From Flavobacteriales bacterium (GTDB lineage Bacteria; Bacteroidota; Bacteroidia; Flavobacteriales_D; Sanyastnellaceae): 37,594 bases of DNA. A program made the position numbers and the translations under genes. The notes under the pieces were generated by a model, which was not told the origin of the DNA, made no database searches, and worked only from the letters and a program-made list of their open reading frames with translations. Shown piece by piece: positions 29,527-37,594 of the stretch. The first letter of the stretch is position 1. Each line of letters starts with the position of its first letter. The stretch lies in the NCBI GenBank assembly GCA_947504275.1, contig CANNHA010000009.1, forward strand, positions 1 through 37,594, in the 5' to 3' direction.

Positions 29527-30429
29527 TTAGGAGATGTACTTGGTTCTGATCTTTTTCACTGTTTCTGTTAAAGCCTTAAGGGTGTCATCCTTGACAGCGG
29601 TTTTAGCGCCATTCCCAATGACCATAACACCATCTTCAGCCTTGGTTGTAGTTGTCTTTTGAGACGACATTTCTACTTGACTCAATACCTTTTGAATTTC
29701 CAAAAGATCGTTTTTCATGTCATTCAACACTGGCTTCGAGTCAAAACTTGAATAATAGTTCAACAGATTCTCCAAAACCAATTTTTGCTCGCCTATTCTC
29801 ATTTTCAACGCATCCCCTTTGGCTTTCTGAGCGTATTGTAAACTCAAATGCAAAGCTTCCAACCAACCGCCCGAGATAACCAATGCGGAAATTTCAATGC
29901 GATCATTCTCTTTCAAATAGCCATTCAAATCTCCGTAAGCAGAAGTAACAATTTTAAGGATACTATCTCTGTTGTCTTGATTCTCTGCCAATTTGGTGAC
30001 CACTGAATCGTTGATTCCACCATCGATAGACATGGCTGATGCTAGCTTTTTAGCCGCAGCAAAATAAACCATGCTTTCTTGCTTTTGATCAAAAATGGAG
30101 GCATAACTCAAATCAGCTCCATAAATTCCCAAATTAATGGCTTGCTTGGCTTCTCCAATGTATTTATCCACATTTTCAACGGGATTCAACATCTTTTTGT
30201 CATAAGAATAACCTTCTTTCTTAATCAAAGAAGCCATCTCTATAGGTGAAGGAATATTAAAAAATATTTTCTTCAATTGCTCAATGCGGGCTTGGTCCAT
30301 GGAATCCTTTTTGGCATCCATTGGAGGCTGTTGCTGGGCGCTTTGTTGGCATCCTCCGCAGGAGGTGAACTGCAAAGCCGACATGGCCAATCCGCTCATC
30401 ACAACAAAACCAATCAATCTTTTCTTCAT
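29527..30429 (-). CDS. Hypothetical lipoprotein
   Basis: MKKRLIGFVVMSGLAMSALQFTSCGGCQQ lipobox-like signal, then a mostly alpha-helical domain. Start set to 30429; the track start is 30453. Confidence 0.7.
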   Translation of the reverse strand: MKKRLIGFVVMSGLAMSALQFTSCGGCQQSAQQQPPMDAKKDSMDQARIEQLKKIFFNIPSPIEMASLIKKEGYSYDKKMLNPVENVDKYIGEAKQAINLGIYGADLSYASIFDQKQESMVYFAAAKKLASAMSIDGGINDSVVTKLAENQDNRDSILKIVTSAYGDLNGYLKENDRIEISALVISGGWLEALHLSLQYAQKAKGDALKMRIGEQKLVLENLLNYYSSFDSKPVLNDMKNDLLEIQKVLSQVEMSSQKTTTTKAEDGVMVIGNGAKTAVKDDTLKALTETVKKIRTKYIS

Positions 30430-30504
30430 ATGGGAATATTTAGGTTTGGTCATTTAACGCTATAAATGTAAAATAGTTTCATCAAATTAGCAACCTTTAA
30501 TTAT

Positions 30505-31431
30505 CTAAGGGCGCAAATGTTCGATATTTTTTATCATTCCACTCCATTTTGTGCGCTCTAACGCAGTTCCTTTTGTGAGTTTTTTAAAATCCTCCGCAGT
30601 TGTTTCCAGCCATTCACTATGTGTCTTGCTTAAGATCTCCTCTTTAGGTTTGAAACGAGATTCATTGTGCGGTTTAGAAAACCGATTCCACGGACAAACA
30701 TCTTGGCATATATCACAACCAAAGACCCAGTCATTCCATTGCCCTTTGTATGCTTCAGGAATAGACTCCTTCAGTTCAATGGTAAAGTAGGCAATGCATT
30801 TGCTTCCATCCACTATCTGCGGAGCTACAATGGCTTCCGTTGGGCACGCATCAATGCACTTGGTGCACTTGCCGCAATGATCCGTAGTAGGTCCATCAGG
30901 TTCCAATTCAATATCTATGATTAATTCAGCTATAAAAAAAAATGACCCTACTTGCTTTTGTATCAAATTAGCATTCTTACCTACCCATCCTAGGCCAGAC
31001 TTCACAGCCCAAGCCTTCTCCAGTATGGGAGCACTATCAACAAAACACCTCCCTTCCACTGCACCCCAATTCAAATTGATTTGGTCAAATAAGATTTTTA
31101 ATTTGTCTTTTACAACAAAATGATAATCTTCGCCATAGGCATATTTTGCAATCTTGGTGTCAGTTCCATTGAAGCTCTGCTCTGGAAAATAATTGTACAG
31201 GAGGCTAATCACAGACTTGCTTCCAGGTACCAATTTCTGGGTGTCCAGCCGTTCATCAAAATGGCGTTCCATGTAGGACATTTTCCCATGATAGCCTTTG
31301 GTCAGCCAACTTTCCAAACGCGGTGCTTCATCCTGTAAGAATCCCGAATCACTTATTCCACAGCTGATAAAGCCCAGTTCGTTGGCCCATTTCTTGACTT
31401 CTTGACTTCGCTGATGGGCAATGAGGTTCAT
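30505..31431 (-). CDS. queG: Epoxyqueuosine reductase
   Basis: Two 4Fe-4S motifs [16 protein letters not shown] and [23 protein letters not shown]. Confidence 0.96.
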   Translation of the reverse strand: MNLIAHQRSQEVKKWANELGFISCGISDSGFLQDEAPRLESWLTKGYHGKMSYMERHFDERLDTQKLVPGSKSVISLLYNYFPEQSFNGTDTKIAKYAYGEDYHFVVKDKLKILFDQINLNWGAVEGRCFVDSAPILEKAWAVKSGLGWVGKNANLIQKQVGSFFFIAELIIDIELEPDGPTTDHCGKCTKCIDACPTEAIVAPQIVDGSKCIAYFTIELKESIPEAYKGQWNDWVFGCDICQDVCPWNRFSKPHNESRFKPKEEILSKTHSEWLETTAEDFKKLTKGTALERTKWSGMIKNIEHLRP

Positions 31432-31433
31432 GA

Positions 31434-32453
31434 TTAAAACAACTGCCCTGGATTTCTTTTGATTCCTTTACCCAAGTGGGTGTATGTCTTATCCGTTATT
31501 TGTCTTCCTCTAGGGGTTCTGATTAGAAACCCTTCTTGGATGAGGAATGGTTCGTAGACCTCTTCAATGGTTCCAGAATCTTCGCCTACAGCAGTTGCGA
31601 TGGTGGTAAGCCCGACAGGACCTCCATTGAACTTATCCATGAGACAAGTCAAGATTTTATTATCCATTTCATCCAGTCCAAAAGTATCTACATTCAGCGC
31701 ACTCAAAGCAGTTTGAGTAATATCCAGCGCTATGGTTCCATCGCCTTTGATCTGCGCAAAATCTCTAACACGTCTGAGCAATGCATTGGCAATCCTAGGC
31801 GTCCCTCTGCTGCGTCGAGCCATTTCAAAGGCTGCCGATTCATTGATGGGAATTCCCAATATTCCGGCGCTTCTTTCCACGATATCAGTTAGAATACGCG
31901 CATCGTAGTATGATAAACGCGAATTGATCCCAAATCTAGCGCGCAATGGAGAGGTCAACAAACCTGAGCGTGTGGTTGCTCCCACCAATGTAAACGGATT
32001 CAAGGCAATTTGAACCGTTCTTGCATTGGGCCCTGTATCAATCACCAAATCAATTTTAAAATCTTCCATAGCAGAATATAAATACTCCTCAACCACTGGA
32101 CTCAACCGATGAATCTCATCGATAAATAAAATATCATTGGGTTCCAAATTGGTTAACAATCCGGCCAAATCAGCGGGCTTATCGAGCACTGGACCAGAAG
32201 TTGTTTTTATCCCTACTCCCATTTCATTGGCAATAATGTTGGCCAATGTGGTCTTTCCTAGGCCAGGAGGGCCATGCAATAGTACATGATCTAAACTCTC
32301 TTCTCGCAATTTGGCGGCAGAAACAAAAATTTGAAGATTCTCCAAGACTTGGCGTTGGCCCGTAAAATCATCAAACATCTTTGGGCGCAATGCACGCTCA
32401 AAATCACGATCACCTCCTTGTTCCGCTTGTGCACGGATATCAAATTCAGACAT
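31434..32453 (-). CDS. ruvB: Holliday junction branch migration DNA helicase RuvB
   Basis: [54 protein letters not shown] and [19 protein letters not shown]. Confidence 0.98.
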   Translation of the reverse strand: MSEFDIRAQAEQGGDRDFERALRPKMFDDFTGQRQVLENLQIFVSAAKLREESLDHVLLHGPPGLGKTTLANIIANEMGVGIKTTSGPVLDKPADLAGLLTNLEPNDILFIDEIHRLSPVVEEYLYSAMEDFKIDLVIDTGPNARTVQIALNPFTLVGATTRSGLLTSPLRARFGINSRLSYYDARILTDIVERSAGILGIPINESAAFEMARRSRGTPRIANALLRRVRDFAQIKGDGTIALDITQTALSALNVDTFGLDEMDNKILTCLMDKFNGGPVGLTTIATAVGEDSGTIEEVYEPFLIQEGFLIRTPRGRQITDKTYTHLGKGIKRNPGQLF

Positions 32454-32457
32454 TATA

Positions 32458-32465
32458 CAAAGTTA
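32458..32465 (-). promoter_or_regulatory. Predicted -7 element of ruvB-queG
   Basis: Minus strand exact TAACTTTG, then TATA, then ATG. No TTG at the usual spacing was seen (one only 11 nt upstream). Confidence 0.4.
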
Positions 32466-32467
32466 AA

Positions 32468-33103
32468 TCAATCTGTCAAGATTTTATCCTTATATCTCTC
32501 CCACAATTCTTCAAATAGCATTCTTGCCTTAAAAACATACAGGGGTGCATAAAAGTTTTGATCAATGGCCTGATTGTTCTTTAGCATTATTCGATAACCG
32601 TATCCCATTCCTACCGCAATCCATGGAGAAAATTTATACTCTATCGAAATGGAAGGCTCATATAAAATGACCATGCCCTCCTTCCATTTTACATTTTCGC
32701 CATCATCTTTCCAATGCAAAAAAGACTTGCCACAACCCAACTGCACCGGAAGAGTACCAATCCAATGTTTTTTGTTATAAAAGACAAACTCACCAAACAA
32801 AGATGCGTATCTCATTTTCAAAGGAACCATCTTTCCTTCTTGAGGCAAGTACTCTTCGACTCCTCTTCCCATCCAATGATATCCAAAACCCAAGGTCAGA
32901 CGCTTGTTAAAAATCAATCCTGCTTTCAATGCTTGAATTCCAATTCTTCGGCCGGTCATGAAAGAATTGTAACTGGTCCAATAAAAAGTGGGCTTGGGGT
33001 CGGCACGCAAATGATGTTTTAGTGAATCTACCAAAGGATATACTTGACTGCGCATCAAGAACGAGATTGTTGTAAATGATAACAAACAAAAAATCCGCAA
33101 CAT
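32468..33103 (-). CDS. Hypothetical outer-membrane beta-barrel-like protein
   Basis: Signal-like MLRIFCLLSFTTISFLMRSQ, then alternating aromatic beta segments (LTLGFGYHWMGRGVEEY, SISIEYKFSPWIAVGMGYGYRIML). Start 33103 or 33154 (ORF track) unresolved. Confidence 0.6.
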   Translation of the reverse strand: MLRIFCLLSFTTISFLMRSQVYPLVDSLKHHLRADPKPTFYWTSYNSFMTGRRIGIQALKAGLIFNKRLTLGFGYHWMGRGVEEYLPQEGKMVPLKMRYASLFGEFVFYNKKHWIGTLPVQLGCGKSFLHWKDDGENVKWKEGMVILYEPSISIEYKFSPWIAVGMGYGYRIMLKNNQAIDQNFYAPLYVFKARMLFEELWERYKDKILTD

Positions 33104-33120
33104 TTTGTTGCGGATTTTTT
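33088..33120 (-). terminator. Intrinsic-terminator-like hairpin downstream of coxA
   Basis: Minus strand aaaaaatccgcaac-aaaat-gttgcggatttttt: perfect 14-bp stem, 5-nt loop, ending in a T6 run. Confidence 0.85.
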
Positions 33121-33137
33121 TAAAATACTTTATTTCC

Positions 33138-34907
33138 TTAGTGGGCGTGCTCACCTGCTTTCAATGGAACGATTTGCGATACAAAATCTTCTTCATGATC
33201 AGGATTGGAATAATCATAAGCCCAACGGTGAACTTCAGGAAGTGCACCTGGCCAGTTACCGTGGATGTGCGCCACTGGGGTTGTCCATTCCAATGTGTTA
33301 GAATTCCAAGGATTTTGTGTTGCCTTTTGGCCAAACCAAATGCTGTGGAAGAAGTTGAAAATAAACAACAATTGTGCCGCGCCACCAATGATGGCAAAAG
33401 TTGAGATCATCGGATTCAAATCCAATACCGCGTCCAAATAATCAAACTCAGAGTAATCATAGTAACGACGTGGCGCACCAGCAATACCCACAAAGTGCAT
33501 TGGGAAGAACACGCCAAAACCACAAACCATGGTCAACCAAAAGTGAGCATAACCCAACTTTGAATTCAACATTCTACCGTACATCTTTGGAAACCAATGA
33601 TAAATCCCACCCAACATACCAAAGATGGCCGACAATCCCATTACAATATGGAAGTGAGCAACAACAAAATAAGTGTCGTGAACGTTCACATCCAAAGCAG
33701 AGTCAGCAAGGACAATACCTGTCAATCCGCCAGTAACAAACGTGCTGACTAGACCAATTGAGAATAACATCGCTGGAGTGAATTTGATATTACCTTTCCA
33801 CAAAGTTGTAATATAGTTAAACGCTTTTACAGCTGATGGAATGGCAATCAACAATGTAGTGAATACGAATACTGAGCCAATGAAAGGATTCATACCAGTA
33901 ACGTACATGTGGTGACCCCAAACGATGAATGACAAGAAACCGATGGCCAAAATAGAACCGATCATCGCTTTGTAACCAAAGATAGGTTTGCGAGAGTTGG
34001 TTGCAATAATCTCTGAGGAGATTCCCAAAGCAGGCAACAATACAATGTACACTTCAGGGTGACCCAAAAACCAAAACAAATGTTGGAACAAAATGGGAGA
34101 ACCTCCAGTTACATCCAAAGCTTCGCCTTGAATGAAAATATCAGACAAATAAAATGCCGTACCCATCGAACGGTCCATGATCAAAAGAACCACACATGAA
34201 ACCAAAACAGGGAAAGAAAGTACACCTAAAATGGCTGTAACCAACAATGCCCAAATGGTCAAAGGAAGACGTGTCATTTTCATCCCCTTTGTTCTCAAAT
34301 TGATAATGGTTACAATGTAATTCAGACCACCCAACAATGAAGAGGCAACAAAGAGTACCATAGAGATTAACCACAAAGTCATACCAGTACCTGAGCCTGG
34401 CATTGCTTGAGGAAGAGCAGACAATGGTGGATAAACTGTCCAACCACCTGATGCTGCGCCACCTTCAACAAACAATGAAGCCACCATGATTAAGCTTGAC
34501 ACCAAGAAGAACCAATAAGACAACATGTTCATGAAGCCAGAGGCCATATCACGCGCTCCGATTTGCAACGGAATAAGCAAGTTGGCAAAAGTTCCAGACA
34601 AACCACCTGTCAATACAAAAAACACCATGATGGTTCCGTGAATGGTCACCATAGCCAAATATGCATTTTTATCCAAGATGCCATCTGGAGCCCACTTGTC
34701 ACCAAGAAAAGCGTTTAAGATGCCAAACTTCTCTCCTGGCCATCCCAATTGAAGGCGGAAGAAAATAGACAACATTACTGCGATGACTCCCATAAAAATA
34801 GCAGTAACCAAAAACTGCTTGGAGATCATCTTATGATCTTGAGAAAAGATATATTTTGAGATAAAGCTTTCCTCGTGATGTCCGTGATCGTTTGAATGTG
34901 CTCCCAT
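33138..34907 (-). CDS. coxA: Cytochrome c oxidase subunit I
   Basis: 589 aa multi-TM. LFWFLGHPEVYIVLLPALGISSEII, FIVWGHHMYVTGMNP and DTYFVVAHFHIVMG. Confidence 0.97.
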   Translation of the reverse strand: MGAHSNDHGHHEESFISKYIFSQDHKMISKQFLVTAIFMGVIAVMLSIFFRLQLGWPGEKFGILNAFLGDKWAPDGILDKNAYLAMVTIHGTIMVFFVLTGGLSGTFANLLIPLQIGARDMASGFMNMLSYWFFLVSSLIMVASLFVEGGAASGGWTVYPPLSALPQAMPGSGTGMTLWLISMVLFVASSLLGGLNYIVTIINLRTKGMKMTRLPLTIWALLVTAILGVLSFPVLVSCVVLLIMDRSMGTAFYLSDIFIQGEALDVTGGSPILFQHLFWFLGHPEVYIVLLPALGISSEIIATNSRKPIFGYKAMIGSILAIGFLSFIVWGHHMYVTGMNPFIGSVFVFTTLLIAIPSAVKAFNYITTLWKGNIKFTPAMLFSIGLVSTFVTGGLTGIVLADSALDVNVHDTYFVVAHFHIVMGLSAIFGMLGGIYHWFPKMYGRMLNSKLGYAHFWLTMVCGFGVFFPMHFVGIAGAPRRYYDYSEFDYLDAVLDLNPMISTFAIIGGAAQLLFIFNFFHSIWFGQKATQNPWNSNTLEWTTPVAHIHGNWPGALPEVHRWAYDYSNPDHEEDFVSQIVPLKAGEHAH

Positions 34908-34924
34908 TTCTCTCTGTCTATTTT

Positions 34925-36154
34925 TTAATTAATTGATGCCATTGTTTTTGTAGTATCGGCTGCAGGCGATGCAGGCGCTTCCTCTTTTTTCTCTCTCTTA
35001 TCTCCACCAAAAGTCTTTTGTTCAGCCAACCATACAGCATAATCTTCTGGAGTATCAACTACTACTGTCATCTTCATGTTGAAGTGAGCAGCTCCGCAAA
35101 CCTTGTTACACAACAAGATATAATCAAACTTGTCGTTACCCAACTTCTGTCTCATTTCAGCCGTTGTGATCGTAGGCTTCATTTTAAAGCGTGTTGGCAC
35201 ACCTGGTACGCAGTTCATCTGGGCTCTGAAGTGAGGCATGTATGCAGAGTGAATAACATCTTGTGAACGAAAAACAAATTCAATCTCCTGACCTACTGGG
35301 ATGTGAAATTCACCCTTCACCAATTTATCATCAGCACCGGCTTTCCATTGGCTGATACCATTCAACTCATTCTCTTTCAAGTCCAAGATACGTTGCTTGT
35401 GTCTCTTCAATTTGTACAACTGATCTTCCAAACTCTCCATGTAACTGTCAGGCATTGTTCCCTCAGCCTTACCATTAGCAATAGCTTTTTCTGTTTGTTC
35501 AAGGTTGTGATCAATTTCCGCCAATTTAGCAGCTACACCTTCTTCAGTAACCAAACCCAAACCGTTGGTGGTTCCAATCAAATTGAAATCAGCTGCACCA
35601 AATACTTTGTTCTCTCCAGGATAGCGAGCCGTCCAGTCAAATTGCTTAGAATACAACTCAATTTGCATGGCTTCGGCTGACGCTGGACCAGTCATATTGT
35701 TCCAAGTAATCAATCCGTAAACAATGATGAAAGCCATGGTAACACCTGGTACTAAAGTCCAAATCATCTCCAAACGGTTATCATGAGCAAAGAACTTGGC
35801 TCTTCTAGCTGGATTGAATCTGTACTTATTGGCGAACGTGAACAAGAAATAGTTAACGATAAAAAACACTATCGTTATCATCCAAATATTCACAGACATC
35901 AACTTATCCACCGCTACACCGTGCTCAGAGGCTGATTCAGGGAGATAGTCTCCGTATTTTACATACAAATAAATAGTACCAGCGAAGAATGCAATCATCC
36001 AAACGATCCATGCATTTGCATTCAACCGATTGTCTGCCGCTGATACCTCCTCTTCACGTGTATTTCTCAGACTACGAGATAAGTCATACACTTTTGTCAA
36101 TTGCGCAATTGCGATAATTGCCAAGACCAACACTAAAAGAATGAATAGATTCAT
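34925..36154 (-). CDS. coxB: Cytochrome c oxidase subunit II
   Basis: Two N-terminal TMs; FVFRSQDVIHSAYMPHFRAQMNCVPGVPTRFK and CuA-site CNKVCGAAHFNMKM. Confidence 0.95.
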   Translation of the reverse strand: MNLFILLVLVLAIIAIAQLTKVYDLSRSLRNTREEEVSAADNRLNANAWIVWMIAFFAGTIYLYVKYGDYLPESASEHGVAVDKLMSVNIWMITIVFFIVNYFLFTFANKYRFNPARRAKFFAHDNRLEMIWTLVPGVTMAFIIVYGLITWNNMTGPASAEAMQIELYSKQFDWTARYPGENKVFGAADFNLIGTTNGLGLVTEEGVAAKLAEIDHNLEQTEKAIANGKAEGTMPDSYMESLEDQLYKLKRHKQRILDLKENELNGISQWKAGADDKLVKGEFHIPVGQEIEFVFRSQDVIHSAYMPHFRAQMNCVPGVPTRFKMKPTITTAEMRQKLGNDKFDYILLCNKVCGAAHFNMKMTVVVDTPEDYAVWLAEQKTFGGDKREKKEEAPASPAADTTKTMASIN

Positions 36155-36185
36155 CGTTTTTCTTTTTTACTTTCCTACTTTATCG

Positions 36186-37397
36186 TTAAATGCTGTGGTG
36201 CTCACTTTCTTCCAAGAACGGATGCTTCACTGGAATCAAGTTGGCCTTTGTTAATGCTGTTGTGAACACGCGTACAAATAAACCTAAAAAACCAATAAAC
36301 AAACCAAATTCGAACCAATATGTAAAAACTTCATGTCCATGATTGGTACCAGGTATAACAGCCAAATACAAATCAAAGAAGTGAGATACAAAAATGATTA
36401 CACCAACACGTGTCAAATACTTGGTATTGCGCTTTGCATCGCGGGAAAGCAAGACATAAAATGGAACAACAAAATTCACAAAAAATATGGTCCACATCAT
36501 GCCCATGTAATGTTCATAACGCTCTTCGAAATAAGTCACCTCTTCAGGAATATCAGAATACCAAATCAACATGTATTGACAGAACCACAAATAGCTCCAC
36601 AACATGGAAATGGCAAAAATCCATTTTCCCAAGTCATGAATATGTGAATCATTCAAATTTTGGAAATAACCCAAATTTTTCATCCAAACAATTGACAATG
36701 TTGCGAAAATCATGGTGGTCACCCACATTCCTGAGAAGATATACCAACCATACATGGTAGAATACCAGTGCGTGTCAATGCTCATCAATACATCCCATGA
36801 CATGGTTGATGAGAAAACAGCAAAGAAAACTAAGAATACGGCACTTTTGCGGTATTGCATGTAGTGCAAAATGGTACCGCCTTCAGTATCTTCTTGGATA
36901 GACCACTCACGAAATTTGCGTGAGAAGTATATGAAAACACCGGCATAAGCCAACATTCTCAACCAAAAGAACCAAGCAGACAAATAAGGTTTCTTATTGG
37001 CAATGATTTCATCATAGGCCGGTGAATTGACGTCATGCAATTCTGGATCCATCCAATGATACAAATGATTTAGGTGAAACTGTCCTGCAAGCACAACCAA
37101 CAAAACAATCCCTACACCAACAGGAATAAACTGAAACATAGCTTCAAAAACGCGCTTCACCATGGCAGACCATGCCGCTTCTGTTGCATATTGCAATGAA
37201 TAAAAGAACATTGCTCCCAACGAAATGGCAAAGAAAAAGAAACCATTGATTAAGATATTGGCCCACCAATATTGATGGTGCTCTGTATGGTCAACAAACC
37301 AACCGCCAATCAAGGCAGCCAAACCAATACCCATACCGATCGTGGTCCACTTGTTTACCCCACTCGGAATTTGAAATTGTAATTTATCTTGTGTCAT
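36186..37397 (-). CDS. actF: Alternative complex III (quinol:cytochrome c oxidoreductase) subunit ActF-like
   Basis: 403 aa multi-TM protein with KKPYLSAWFFWLRMLAYAGVFIYFSRKFREWS, SSTMSWDVLMSIDTHWYSTMYGWYIFSGMWV; immediately upstream of coxBA as in Bacteroidota. Confidence 0.88.
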   Translation of the reverse strand: MTQDKLQFQIPSGVNKWTTIGMGIGLAALIGGWFVDHTEHHQYWWANILINGFFFFAISLGAMFFYSLQYATEAAWSAMVKRVFEAMFQFIPVGVGIVLLVVLAGQFHLNHLYHWMDPELHDVNSPAYDEIIANKKPYLSAWFFWLRMLAYAGVFIYFSRKFREWSIQEDTEGGTILHYMQYRKSAVFLVFFAVFSSTMSWDVLMSIDTHWYSTMYGWYIFSGMWVTTMIFATLSIVWMKNLGYFQNLNDSHIHDLGKWIFAISMLWSYLWFCQYMLIWYSDIPEEVTYFEERYEHYMGMMWTIFFVNFVVPFYVLLSRDAKRNTKYLTRVGVIIFVSHFFDLYLAVIPGTNHGHEVFTYWFEFGLFIGFLGLFVRVFTTALTKANLIPVKHPFLEESEHHSI

Positions 37398-37410
37398 AAT
37401 GGTCTATCGA

Positions 37411-37594
37411 TTAAGGTTTGGCAGTTTCAGTTGTTTCCGCAGCTGGAGCAGCCTCAGCAGCCGCCAACACCACCATATCATTTTTATCATACGTTGGTGC
37501 AGGACCGCCCTTTTGCAGGCACTTCACATACTCCACTACCTGCCAACGTTCTAGCTTGGACATTTGAGAAGCATGAGAACCCATCAAACCCTTA
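37411..37594 (-). CDS. actE: C-terminal fragment of alternative complex III cytochrome c subunit (ActE-like), truncated at window edge
   Basis: Minus-strand translation KGLMGSHASQMSKLERWQVVEYVKCLQKGGPAPTYDKNDMVVLAAAEAAPAAETTETAKP*; c-type cytochrome C-terminal helix pattern. Confidence 0.7.
   Translation of the reverse strand, partial: KGLMGSHASQMSKLERWQVVEYVKCLQKGGPAPTYDKNDMVVLAAAEAAPAAETTETAKP

Noticed and set aside
35090-35130. CuA motif CNKVCGAAHFNM has Lys where canonical CoxB has Glu (CxExC)
   Set aside because: The CNK(I/V)CG variant is, to my knowledge, common in Bacteroidota CoxB; the residue there contributes a backbone carbonyl, so it is not evidence of lost copper binding.
1-37594. 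Search by eye for CRISPR arrays, tRNA/rRNA genes, transposases, phage genes, retrons or defence islands
   Set aside because: No direct-repeat arrays, RNA-gene-like sequence or mobile-element proteins were seen; nearly all of the window is accounted for by housekeeping genes.

Overview
This 37.6 kb window looks like chromosomal core DNA from a Bacteroidota member, probably Flavobacteriales/Crocinitomicaceae-like. That placement is an inference from the gene order, the T9SS C-terminal domain, the alternative complex III genes and the TAnnTTTG promoters. Left to right it carries infB-pssA-purS-hemL (+); a T9SS-secreted M43 metalloprotease and valS (-); paaE(-)/paaA(+) divergent; a saccharopine/alanine-dehydrogenase-like gene (+); an envelope block on the minus strand (uppS-bamA-skp-skp-murI, with nadK, a CBS-domain protein and a DUF6089-like protein); pdxJ, an alpha/beta hydrolase and a universal stress protein (+); rsfS-ftsH-cdsA-psd (-); birA (+); two hypothetical envelope proteins, queG and ruvB (-); a hypothetical outer-membrane protein; and actE(partial)-actF-coxB-coxA (-). 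I saw no tRNA, rRNA, CRISPR array, transposase, phage gene or recognisable defence system, and no strong candidate for a wholly new multi-gene system. The best leads are: (i) a roughly 200-residue beta-rich domain inserted inside the catalytic domain of the M43 protease; (ii) a start codon lying in a perfect terminator-like hairpin after coxA; (iii) a perfect 11-bp dyad overlapping a canonical Bacteroidota -7 element in front of the saccharopine-dehydrogenase-like gene; and (iv) repeated placement of TAnnTTTG elements 4-18 nt from start codons, suggesting leaderless or very short-leader mRNAs for valS, ruvB and pdxJ.
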